This document shows positions 1-6,113 of a DNA stretch of 8,016 bases, one piece after another. Below the pieces are notes generated by a model. That model was given only the letters and a program-made list of their open reading frames with translations, was not told where the DNA came from and searched no databases. Positions within the stretch are counted from its first letter, which is position 1; the number at the start of each line of letters is the position of its first letter. The position numbers and the translations under genes are program-made. Origin of the DNA: Rubrobacteraceae bacterium (lineage in GTDB: Bacteria; Actinomycetota; Rubrobacteria; Rubrobacterales; Rubrobacteraceae); NCBI GenBank assembly GCA_030447045.1, contig JAUJMB010000066.1:1-8016 (forward strand). Reading direction: 5' to 3'.

Positions 1-1049
1 CCGCGCAGGAAGTCGAGGCGGGCGCCGCGGGCGGCGGCGAGGTCGACGAGCACGTCGGCGAGGGGGCGCACGCGGGTGGGTTCGCCCGAGAACGGGCTCT
101 CTTCCTGCGTGATATCCATGATGGCGAGCCCGTCGGCGTCGGACCAGCGGATCTCACCGTCGAGGTCCCAGAGGGCGGCGAGGTGGTAGACGCGGTTCTC
201 CTCCTGCAGGGCCTTTATGGTCTCCGCGGGCCCGCGCACGCCGGTCTCCCGGATCTCCGCCAGCAGGCCGGCCTCGCGCTCGCGCTCGGCCCGCTCCCGG
301 ATCTCCTCCAGGCGGTCGAGTATCTCGCCCTCTGAGGCGCTGAGGTCTACGTGATCCTCGGCCACGACGCGGTCCTTGAGGTCGTTGGGCAGGGCCGCGC
401 GGAAGGCGGCGGTTATCTCGTTCGGGCCGGCCAGGATCAGGCGCCTGACGCCCTCGCGGAAGGCCGTGTCCCGCGTGAGCTCGCCCATCTGCTTGTAGTA
501 GCGGTGCGCCATCTCTTCCTGCTTGCGGCCGGCCGGGTCCGTTTCCATCGAGCCGTCGCCGCCGGAATGGGGCTGGCCCGGACGGAGGTCCAGCTCGCGA
601 AAACCGTTGCCCTTCGCCTCGCCCTCTTCCGGGGAGGCCAGCGGCGAGACCACGAAGAGGCGGAACCTCTCGGCGTCGAGGACCACGGCCCCGTAGGGCT
701 CGTACTCGTCGAGTACGAGCGTCAGGGGTGCTACGTAGGGGTCGCCCCAGCGGCACGACTCGGGCACGTCCACCTGCAGCCGGTAGACCTCGAAGAGGCC
801 CCCCTCGTCGGCGAAGACGGCTAGCGTCCTCGCCCCGGGGTGCGTCTCCCCTTCCAAGGCCTCGCGGACCCTGTCCTGCAGGCCCTCGGGCACGCCCTCG
901 TCGTTCATGGCGTCCCTGAGACGCACGAGGTAGGCCCTGCCCTGGTTCTCCGGGATGGCGGCGTTCACGCTCACGTAGGCGGAGAGCATCGGCCCCTCCC
1001 GGCCCGCCATCTGGGTCATAGCCTGCCTGAGTTCCTGCGCCTGCGCCAT
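1..1049 (-). CDS. eRF1/Pelota-like bacterial release-factor family protein (baeRF), 3' end outside window
   Basis: The reading frame opens at ATG 1049 with GAGGT about 8 nt upstream, and stays open for 349 codons to the left edge, so only the very C-terminus is missing. Residues 1-115 form an N-terminal domain. A strand resembling the eRF1 middle domain follows (RFRLFVVSP, 128-136), then a charged linker and a helix (MAHRYYKQMGELTRD, 180-194) preceded by G174-R-K-Q177, a GxxQ at the place of the eRF1 GGQ loop. The segment 265-349 (ETIKALQEENRVYHLAAL, then VRPLADVLVDLAAARGARLDFL) resembles eRF1 domain 3. Family members are thought to act at ribosomes in peptide release, rescue or quality control, and are poorly characterised in bacteria. 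The family call rests on my reading of the translated motifs, not on a search. The neighbouring small gene is transcribed divergently and gives no functional hint. Confidence 0.75.
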   Translation of the reverse strand, partial: MAQAQELRQAMTQMAGREGPMLSAYVSVNAAIPENQGRAYLVRLRDAMNDEGVPEGLQDRVREALEGETHPGARTLAVFADEGGLFEVYRLQVDVPESCRWGDPYVAPLTLVLDEYEPYGAVVLDAERFRLFVVSPLASPEEGEAKGNGFRELDLRPGQPHSGGDGSMETDPAGRKQEEMAHRYYKQMGELTRDTAFREGVRRLILAGPNEITAAFRAALPNDLKDRVVAEDHVDLSASEGEILDRLEEIRERAEREREAGLLAEIRETGVRGPAETIKALQEENRVYHLAALWDLDGEIRWSDADGLAIMDITQEESPFSGEPTRVRPLADVLVDLAAARGARLDFLR

Positions 1050-1119
1050 ATCTGATTACCTCGGATCTCTCGCTGTGTTACGGATGAACCCTCAAAGTGC
1101 CCGCGCGCCGGAGCGCGTA

Positions 1120-1141
1120 AACACGCCTCACCCGGCGTGTT
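1120..1141. promoter_or_regulatory. Perfect 8-bp stem-loop in the divergent intergenic region
   Basis: AACACGCC (1120-1127) and GGCGTGTT (1134-1141) pair perfectly around a 6-nt loop (TCACCC). A second smaller GC hairpin, CGCGC 1102-1106 with GCGCG 1113-1117, lies just before it. The hairpin sits between two divergent genes, where a terminator is not expected, and no T-run follows on either strand. An operator or a 5' leader structure of the plus-strand gene is more likely. No convincing -35/-10 pair was found for either flanking gene between 1050 and 1184. Confidence 0.35.
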
Positions 1142-1556
1142 AGCCTGCGCGAGAGCTCCCGCAAGAGGAGGAGGAGGAGGCAGCATACCCCGCGACGGCT
1201 ACCCGTTGCCGCGAGACCTCGCCAGGCACGCCCCGAAGGAACGCTTCGTCCCCGACGAGCTCAGGGCGGCCTGCCTGGCGGCGGGGGAGGGGCTCGGCGC
1301 CGAAGACGCCCGCGAGGCCCGGTTCCGCTCGGCCGCGGAGATGGTGGAGCTGTGGCGCGGCCTGGACCTGCCGGCATGGGTCGCCCCCTACACCCTCCGC
1401 GACGCCCGCCTGGGCTACCTGGGCGGCTACGAGAAGGCCCTCGTCTCCGAAGGGCTCCCCCGGGACGGGGTCGCCCGCGCCGCGCGGGCACGCTGGGGGG
1501 TGCGGTGGGAGCAGAAACTCGAAGCCGCCCGCCGGAGGCGCTTCGATGCCACTTAG
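1137..1556 (+). CDS. Hypothetical protein, small, no family recognised, start uncertain
   Basis: I do not recognise this protein. It is probably a real gene: third codon positions are almost all G or C, and residues 20-139 read as an ordinary soluble, mostly helical protein rich in Arg, Ala and Glu. It contains an aromatic stretch (WRGLDLPAWVAPYTLRDARLGYLGGY, about 68-93, in two parts) and a basic C-terminus ending RRRRFDAT. No signal peptide or membrane segment is seen. The start is doubtful. GTG 1137 lies inside a hairpin arm and lacks a Shine-Dalgarno. The only strong ribosome-binding sequence, a GAG-repeat tract at 1165-1180, sits 4 nt before an in-frame ATA at 1185 and about 25 nt before TTG 1206. 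Initiation at ATA would give about 123 residues. The gene converges on the ArsR-type regulator 42 nt downstream. Confidence 0.6.
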   Translation: MLACARAPARGGGGGSIPRDGYPLPRDLARHAPKERFVPDELRAACLAAGEGLGAEDAREARFRSAAEMVELWRGLDLPAWVAPYTLRDARLGYLGGYEKALVSEGLPRDGVARAARARWGVRWEQKLEAARRRRFDAT

Positions 1557-1560
1557 AGGA

Positions 1561-1579
1561 GGCGGGAAGCCTGCCCGCC
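1561..1579. terminator. Candidate bidirectional hairpin between convergent genes
   Basis: GGCGGG (1561-1566) pairs with CCCGCC (1574-1579) around a 7-nt loop, in the 42-nt gap between the stop of the small plus-strand gene (1556) and the stop of the ArsR-type gene (1599). The placement suits a shared terminator. No T-run follows on either strand, so its strength is doubtful. Confidence 0.35.
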
Positions 1580-1598
1580 CGCGCCGGGGGTGCGGTAC

Positions 1599-1979
1599 CT
1601 AGCAGTCCTGCTTGATCGTCTCGCAGGCCATCAGGTGGTCCTGGTTGTCGCGCAGGAGCTCCTCGCCGAGGCCGAGGATGGTCATGATGCGCTCGTCCGA
1701 GACGGAGTAGTAGGCGTTGCGGCCCTCGCGCCTGACCTGGACGTAGCCGCACCAGGAGAGGCAGCGCAGGTGGTCGGAGACGCGGGGCTGGGGGGCCTCG
1801 AGCTCGCGCACCAGATCACCGACCTTCATCTCGCCCCTCTGGGTCAGGAGCAGCAAGATAGAGAGCCGGGTCGAGTTGGCGAACCCGTTGAACAGACGCG
1901 CCAGGAGGCACATCTCCTCGCTCTCACGACCGACGACGACGCCCGATAGGGACTCAGATTTGACTATGTTCTGTTGCAA
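1599..1979 (-). CDS. ArsR/SmtB-family metalloregulator, CmtR-like (Cd/Pb sensor type)
   Basis: This is a 126-residue winged-helix repressor. The start is TTG 1979, chosen because AAAGGAG lies 6 nt upstream; an internal ATG at residue 23 has GAGGAG directly abutting it and is a poorer start. Residues 26-60 form the dimer and helix scaffold, QPRVSDHLRCL (64-74) is the recognition helix, and the wing is about 80-93. Cys73 and Cys77 form HLxCLxxCGxV, the same spacing as Cys57/Cys61 in Mycobacterium CmtR. Cys119 near the C-terminus could match CmtR Cys102, and Cys126 is the last residue. CmtR binds Cd(II)/Pb(II) through these thiolates and leaves its operator. An inverted repeat over the promoter suggests autoregulation. 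No efflux ATPase, cation transporter or metallothionein lies in the window, so the main target is unknown. The family call is firm; metal sensing is inferred. Confidence 0.9.
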   Translation of the reverse strand: MQQNIVKSESLSGVVVGRESEEMCLLARLFNGFANSTRLSILLLLTQRGEMKVGDLVRELEAPQPRVSDHLRCLSWCGYVQVRREGRNAYYSVSDERIMTILGLGEELLRDNQDHLMACETIKQDC

Positions 1980-2004
1980 TACGCGCTCCTTTCACGTCGG
2001 CCTT

Positions 2005-2033
2005 AATATACACCGCGCCCCCCAAAATGTATA
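2005..2033 (-). promoter_or_regulatory. Predicted promoter of the ArsR-type regulator
   Basis: On the minus strand, TATACA (2033-2028) and TATATT (2010-2005) are separated by exactly 17 bp and match the -35 and -10 consensus at 4/6 and 5/6. A transcript would begin near 1998 and carry a leader of roughly 20 nt with the AAAGGAG site. A weaker alternative, TTGTAA (2064-2059) with TGTAAT (2043-2038) at 15-bp spacing, lies further upstream. Confidence 0.5.
2007..2033. promoter_or_regulatory. Candidate operator: TATACA-N15-TGTATA inverted repeat
   Basis: TATACA (2007-2012) and TGTATA (2028-2033) are perfect inverted repeats with 21-bp centre spacing. They overlie the predicted -10 and -35 of the regulator gene. 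AT-rich imperfect palindromes over their own promoters are the usual operators of ArsR-family repressors. In this GC-rich setting the AT-rich half-sites stand out. Binding is inferred. Confidence 0.4.
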
Positions 2034-2074
2034 CGCTATTACAGCTTTGATCGTCCTGTTACAAAATTGGGCGC

Positions 2075-2091
2075 CCTCGAGACCTCCGAGG
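2075..2091 (-). terminator. Weak candidate terminator downstream of the TPM-domain gene
   Basis: CCTCG (2075-2079) pairs with CGAGG (2087-2091) around 7 nt. Reading the minus strand, this stem is followed by the palindrome GGGCGCCC and then AATTTTG. The stem is short and the T-run is displaced about 9 nt, so termination may be poor and the TPM transcript may read into the regulator. The remaining 1980-2150 region holds only the regulator promoter and two copies of TACCCAGA 11 bp apart. Confidence 0.2.
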
Positions 2092-2150
2092 CTTACCCAG
2101 AACTACCCAGAGATCGAGGTCCCACGAGAGCAGGACCCGGGCCGCAGGGG

Positions 2151-3977
2151 CTAGAAGTCCCCGCCCCCGAAGTCGCCCCCGCCGAAGTCCCCGCCGCCGA
2201 AATCTCCCCCGCCCCAGTCTCCGCCCCCGAAGTCCCCGCCGCCCCAGTCGTCGCCGGCGAAGGAGGGGTCGCCCATGTAGGCGTAGTCGGTGTCGAGGGC
2301 CTCGAAGAGCAGGAGCGCGGTCAGCCAGTCGCCCCCGAAGAAACCGTAGCGGGCGTTACCCAGCTGGTACTCGTACTCCCTGAGCCTCTGGCGCTGGTAG
2401 GGGTCCATGAGGTGCTCGTTGGCCTTCGCCTGCGCGAGTCGGGCCTCGAGCTCGCTCAGCTTCTCTTCGCCCTCCCGCTTCCGGCGGTCGGCCTCCGCGA
2501 CGGCCTTCTTGAGCTCTCCCGGTGCCCGCATGGCCTCTGCGGCGATGGCGGAGGCTTCGCGCAGCAGGGAGCGGGCCTCGGCGAAGCGGCCCGCGGACGC
2601 GGCGCGGTCCGCGCGCTCGATGCGGCCGTCGGCGTGGCTCAGGCGCGCGGCCAACTCGCCGGGGTCGGGGGCGTCGCCCAGGGCCGCGGGCCCGAACTCC
2701 GCGAGCGCACTCTCGTGCGCCGCGCGGTACCCTTCGAGCGCCGTCCGGGCGCGCCCGACGTCGCCCTCGGCCGCGTGTCGCTCGTCCGGCAGGGCGTCGC
2801 GGGCGGTCACCTCCTCCCGCAGCGCCTCCTTGCGCTCGCGGGCCCGGCGCGTGAGGTCCTCGGCCGCGGCCAGGGTCCGCCTGGGGTCGAACTCGTCCCG
2901 GCGGCTGGCGCGGTCCGCCGCCTCGCGGGCGAGGGCGTCGTACTCGTCGAGCAGGCCGAGGGGCTCGACGGCGATGCCCTCGGACCGGGCGTTCCTCTCG
3001 GCCTCCTCGGCGGCCCGGATCTCCTCCCTCGCCACGCGGAGGTTGCCGTCGATGGCCTCGTCGGCGGCCCTGTAGTCGTCTATCGTCTTCTCGGCCTCGT
3101 CGAGCTTCTGGAGGGCGTCTTCGAGGAGGCCGCGCCCGCGGGCCAGCATCGCGCGGGCCGAGACGGGGTCGGAGTGGAGCCGGGAGGAGGCCTCGTTGAA
3201 CTCCCTGGCGAAGCCGGCGGTCTTGGCGTCCGAGATCTTGGCCTCCACCCACTCCTCGGTCCTCTGATCCAGCAGCGGACGCTGGGCCTCCAGATACCCG
3301 GAGACGAGCCGCTCCCTCCCGTCGAACTCATCAAGGCGCGTGGTGAGCTCGGCGAACTCTCCCTCCGCCGCCCCGCGCTCTTCCTCGGCGCGCCGCTTGT
3401 TGCTGCGCCGGTTCCTGAACCACAGGAGGGCCCCGACCATACCCACCAAAAGGAGCAGCAGACCGCCGCCCGGCAGGCCGCCCGCCCCGGGATCCGAGCC
3501 TTCCTGCGCGGCCACGGGCTCGCCCGCTATCTCCTCGGCGCCGGCCTCGAGGCCCGCCGCGAAGTCACCCTCGCGAAAATCCGGGACCATGGTCTCGTAG
3601 ACCTCCTGCTCTGAGACCCCGTCCAGGTTCGCGGACTGGACCCACCCGTCGTCCGGGGCGACGAGGATAACGCCAGCTTCTTGCGGAAGACCCTCGTCGG
3701 TGGCCCTCTGGCTCAGGAGTTCCTGCTGAGCGGCCACGTTGCTGCTGTCGACCCCCGTGTCCGGAGCCAGAAAAGCGTAGAGCGGCTGCCCGGCCTCTTC
3801 CTGGGCCGCGTCGAAAGCCTGCTGTACGTTTTGCTCCTCGGAGTCGCTGAGCTCGTTCGCGTCGTCGAAGATCGTGTCCGAGCCCTGGGCCGCCGCGAAC
3901 GTCGGCAAGAAAAGGGCGAAGGCCAGCGCCGCCGCGAGGGCGGCCAGGAACGACGCCGTTCTTGTCGGGGCATCCAT
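2151..3977 (-). CDS. TPM-domain (YgcG/DUF477-like) membrane protein with long coiled coil and Gly-Asp-aromatic tail
   Basis: Counting from ATG 3977, the protein is 608 residues. A GTG one codon upstream is equally possible; residue numbers here count that GTG as 1. Residues 1-31 are a signal peptide with a likely cleavage after Ala-Ala-Ala before QGS. Residues 36-151 form a TPM domain: an LSDSEE stretch, the GVILVAPDDGWVQSANLDG core and the closing VPDFREGDFAAGLEAG. A Gly-rich linker leads to one transmembrane helix (172-188) followed by basic residues, which puts the C-terminus in the cytoplasm. Residues about 195-530 are a charged, Ala/Glu/Arg-rich coiled coil. Residues 580-609 are six GGGD[F/W] units ending at the stop. 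TPM domains occur in photosystem-II repair proteins and in bacterial YgcG proteins; the bacterial role is unclear. Scaffolding in envelope maintenance is a guess. The upstream reductase gene ends 67 nt away. Confidence 0.9.
   Translation of the reverse strand: MDAPTRTASFLAALAAALAFALFLPTFAAAQGSDTIFDDANELSDSEEQNVQQAFDAAQEEAGQPLYAFLAPDTGVDSSNVAAQQELLSQRATDEGLPQEAGVILVAPDDGWVQSANLDGVSEQEVYETMVPDFREGDFAAGLEAGAEEIAGEPVAAQEGSDPGAGGLPGGGLLLLLVGMVGALLWFRNRRSNKRRAEEERGAAEGEFAELTTRLDEFDGRERLVSGYLEAQRPLLDQRTEEWVEAKISDAKTAGFAREFNEASSRLHSDPVSARAMLARGRGLLEDALQKLDEAEKTIDDYRAADEAIDGNLRVAREEIRAAEEAERNARSEGIAVEPLGLLDEYDALAREAADRASRRDEFDPRRTLAAAEDLTRRARERKEALREEVTARDALPDERHAAEGDVGRARTALEGYRAAHESALAEFGPAALGDAPDPGELAARLSHADGRIERADRAASAGRFAEARSLLREASAIAAEAMRAPGELKKAVAEADRRKREGEEKLSELEARLAQAKANEHLMDPYQRQRLREYEYQLGNARYGFFGGDWLTALLLFEALDTDYAYMGDPSFAGDDWGGGDFGGGDWGGGDFGGGDFGGGDFGGGDF
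2154..2243 (-). repeat. Six 15-bp coding repeats giving the GGGD[F/W] tail
   Basis: Six units of five codons (three Gly, Asp, then Phe or Trp) run to the stop codon. Glycine codons vary between copies (GGC, GGG, GGA) while the amino acids are held constant apart from the Phe/Trp exchange. This indicates an old repeat under protein-level selection rather than a fresh duplication. The aromatic order from N to C is F, W, F, F, F, F, preceded by GDDW. Confidence 0.85.
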
Positions 3978-3989
3978 CACCTACGGCAG

Positions 3990-3995
3990 ATTATA
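3990..3995 (-). promoter_or_regulatory. Consensus -10 box (TATAAT) of the TPM-domain gene
   Basis: A perfect TATAAT lies on the minus strand in the 67-nt gap after the reductase gene. The predicted initiation point, 6-8 nt downstream, falls at about 3980-3984, at or a few bases before the GTG 3980/ATG 3977 start codons. No recognisable -35 is present at 16-18 bp. This geometry is typical of leaderless actinobacterial transcripts. Readthrough from the upstream operon remains possible. Confidence 0.55.
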
Positions 3996-4044
3996 CTCGG
4001 CGGGCTGTTCGGCAGAGCCGCGAGACGTGGGGTCCGGCGCGCGG

Positions 4045-4962
4045 CTAGCGCGGGAAAGCCGTCCTCGCGGCTGCCAGGTCCCACAGGGAGTGCCCGACGC
4101 TCTTGAAGACGACCGTGCCCGTTGGGCGCTCCCGCCCGCGCACGAACTCTTCGAGCTCCGTGGCGTCGGCCCACCGGAAAGCGCCAGCCTTCTCGGCCTG
4201 GATCAGATCCCCGGCCTCCTCCCTCGCCCCCTCCATCGTGTCCACGACTACCGTGGCGTTGGGGATCAGGTCCGGGGGCAGCTCCGCGGCCTCCGGCTCG
4301 AAGGAGCCCACGGCCGCCACGAAGGTCCCCTCCGAGAGCGTGCCCGGCAGCACAGGCTCCCGGCTCGTCGTGGCCGTTACCACGAGGCTCGCCTCGGCCA
4401 GCGCCGCCGCCGGGTCGGCCACGACGGTGGCTTCCATGCCGAGGTCCTCCGCGCGGGCCGCGAGGAATTCGGCGCCCGCCGGCGTGCGGGAGGCGACAAA
4501 GACTTTGGAGACGCCGAGGCCCTCGCGGAAGGCTTCGAGGTGGGAGCGGCCCTGGGCCCCGGCGCCCACGATCAGGAGCGGGCCGTCGGGGCGGGGGGCG
4601 AGTTCGCGGGCGGCGAGCAGGGAGAGGGCGGCCGTGCGCCGGGCGGTCACGGTAGCGCCGTCCAGGAGGCCGAGCCGCGTGCCCGTAGAAGCCTCCATCA
4701 CGACGACCTCGCCCTGGATCGTCGGCCGGCCGTGACCGGGGTTCTCAGGGTGCACGGTGACGAGCTTGGTGATGGCGAGCTCCTCGTCCGAGGCCGGCAT
4801 CACGAGCAGGACGGCGCCGGGCTTCGCCAGAAGCGGCAGCGCCAGTCGGGGAGGGGCCTGGACCACGCCGGAGGAACGGGCGAGCGCGACCTCGCCGATG
4901 GCGTCCGCGAGCGCTGCGTAGGGGAGGCGGGCGGCGGTCTCGCCGGCGTCGAAGAGATCCAT
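4045..4962 (-). CDS. Ornithine cyclodeaminase/mu-crystallin-family protein, probable imino-acid (ketimine) reductase
   Basis: This is a 305-residue NAD(P)-dependent enzyme, a normal length for the family. The start is ATG 4962, 2 nt after the stop of the oxidase gene. Visible family marks are Lys66 in KLVTVHPEN, the segment GEVVVMEASTGTRLGLLDGA (about 84-103), Arg109 in TARRTAA, the Rossmann GAGAQG (133-138) and EAGDLI (249-254). True ornithine cyclodeaminase has a catalytic Asp (228 in Pseudomonas putida) in a VGGDCP context; here the same place reads VGSFEP with Phe221. Ornithine deamination is therefore unlikely. The VGSFxP form is what I associate with pyrroline-2-carboxylate/piperideine-2-carboxylate reductases and mammalian mu-crystallin ketimine reductase. 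The tight operon with an amine oxidase and an aldehyde dehydrogenase supports a role in proline- or pipecolate-like metabolism. The family is certain; the substrate is inferred. Confidence 0.9.
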   Translation of the reverse strand: MDLFDAGETAARLPYAALADAIGEVALARSSGVVQAPPRLALPLLAKPGAVLLVMPASDEELAITKLVTVHPENPGHGRPTIQGEVVVMEASTGTRLGLLDGATVTARRTAALSLLAARELAPRPDGPLLIVGAGAQGRSHLEAFREGLGVSKVFVASRTPAGAEFLAARAEDLGMEATVVADPAAALAEASLVVTATTSREPVLPGTLSEGTFVAAVGSFEPEAAELPPDLIPNATVVVDTMEGAREEAGDLIQAEKAGAFRWADATELEEFVRGRERPTGTVVFKSVGHSLWDLAAARTAFPR

Positions 4963-4964
4963 GC

Positions 4965-6113
4965 CTACGCGCGGGCGGCGGGGTCGATCAGGCGCGCCGG
5001 GGAGAAGAGGTCCACGGGGTGGTCCGTCCCGCCCTCGATGGCGAGGTCGGCCAGGATCTCGCCTATAACGCTGCAGAACTTGTACCCATGCCCCGAGAAG
5101 CCGGCGGCGACGGCCACCTGGGGATGGTCCGGGTGCGCGGAGACGACGAAGTGCTGGTCCGGGGTGTTCGTGTACATGCAGGTCCTCGCCCCGACCAGGT
5201 CGCCGTCCAGAGCCGGGACGTGGCGGCCGAGGTAGCGGCGGATAAAGTCCACCTCGTCTTTGTGCACCTCGCGGTCTATGGTGTTCGGGTCGGCCGGGGT
5301 GCCGTCGGCCCGGAAGAACGCGACCTTTACGGTGTCGGCGCCGTCCACGGCGGGGAAGCTGTAGAACATGTTGCCGTCGTCGGGCTCGTAGATCCAGATG
5401 GGGAGCCGCTCCGGCGCGAAGGCCTCGACCCCTCCCCGAGGACGGAACCAGAACAGGATCTGGCGCGTCACCTCCAGCGGCAGCCCGAGGTCCGAGAGCA
5501 GCTCCCCGGCCCAAGCCCCGGCCGCCACGACCAGGCGTCCGGCCTCGTAGACGCCGTCCTCCGTTCTTACCCTTACCCCCGAATCCGTCGCCTCCCACGA
5601 GAGGACCCGCTCCCCGAAGCGCAGCTCCGCGCCCAAAGAGGCCGCCCGGTCGAGGTGCGCCCTGACGGACCTCTCCGGCCGCACGAAGCCGGCCCGCTTC
5701 TCGAAGAGGGCGACGGTATCGGGGTCGGGCTCGAAGATGGGGAACCGGCGTTTCAGCTCGGAGGCGTCGAGCACCTCGTAGGGGAGGCCGTACCCGTCGG
5801 CGCTGGCGGCGCTGCCGGAGACGAGCTCGCCACCTTCGGGACCTATAAAGAGTCCCCCGCAGAGCGTCATCAGGTCCTCGCCGGTCTCCCGCTCGAGGTC
5901 CTCCCAGAGATCGTAGGCCCGGAAGAGGAGCGGCACGTACTCCGCCCCCTCGAAGTAGGCCTGGCGGATGATGCGCGACTCGCCGTGGCTGGAGCCCCTG
6001 TCGTGCGCGGGGGCGTGGCGCTCCAGCCCGAGCACCTTCCTGCCCCGGCGGGCCAGGTGGTAGGCTGCAGCGCTCCCCATGCCGCCAAGGCCTACCACTA
6101 TCGCGTCGTACAC
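4965..6113 (-). CDS. FAD-dependent amine oxidase of the monomeric sarcosine/N-methyltryptophan/L-pipecolate oxidase family
   Basis: This is a 382-residue flavoenzyme (family about 370-390). The start is GTG 6113, whose first G is also the last base of the upstream stop codon (TAGTG); AGAGGGG lies about 9 nt before it. The N-terminus carries the dinucleotide fold GLGGMG (8-13) with Glu31. SSHGESRIIRQAY (41-53) holds Arg47 and Arg50, equivalent to Arg49 and Arg52 of Bacillus sarcosine oxidase. Cys312 in TCMYT matches the covalent FAD cysteine (Cys315), Tyr314 matches Tyr317, Lys263 the oxygen-activating Lys265, and Lys345 in GHGYKF matches Lys348. Position 267, expected to be the active-site His269, is Phe. 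The enzyme should oxidise a secondary amine, passing electrons to O2 to give peroxide and an imine. L-pipecolate is favoured by the neighbours; sarcosine or another N-methyl amino acid cannot be excluded. Confidence 0.93.
   Translation of the reverse strand: MYDAIVVGLGGMGSAAAYHLARRGRKVLGLERHAPAHDRGSSHGESRIIRQAYFEGAEYVPLLFRAYDLWEDLERETGEDLMTLCGGLFIGPEGGELVSGSAASADGYGLPYEVLDASELKRRFPIFEPDPDTVALFEKRAGFVRPERSVRAHLDRAASLGAELRFGERVLSWEATDSGVRVRTEDGVYEAGRLVVAAGAWAGELLSDLGLPLEVTRQILFWFRPRGGVEAFAPERLPIWIYEPDDGNMFYSFPAVDGADTVKVAFFRADGTPADPNTIDREVHKDEVDFIRRYLGRHVPALDGDLVGARTCMYTNTPDQHFVVSAHPDHPQVAVAAGFSGHGYKFCSVIGEILADLAIEGGTDHPVDLFSPARLIDPAARA

Noticed and set aside
154..756. 200-codon minus-strand Arg/Pro-rich frame
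   Set aside because: It lies out of frame inside the eRF1-like gene, which has the sensible protein sequence.
2118..2137. GGTCC/GGACC hairpin as terminator after the TPM gene
   Set aside because: It has only 5 bp with a 10-nt loop and no following T-run.
2067..3614. 515-codon plus-strand open frame opposite the TPM gene
   Set aside because: It is antisense to a clearly real domain protein. The protein is a Pro/Val/Ala/Gly-rich mirror of the opposite coding strand, typical of high-GC DNA.
3874..5235. 453-codon plus-strand open frame across the TPM/reductase/oxidase genes
   Set aside because: It crosses three real minus-strand genes and an intergenic gap, with no recognisable domain or ribosome site.
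4963..5598. N-terminal extension of the reductase frame into the oxidase gene
   Set aside because: The extra 212 residues are Arg/Gly/Pro-rich shadow sequence overlapping the oxidase. The family begins near ATG 4962.
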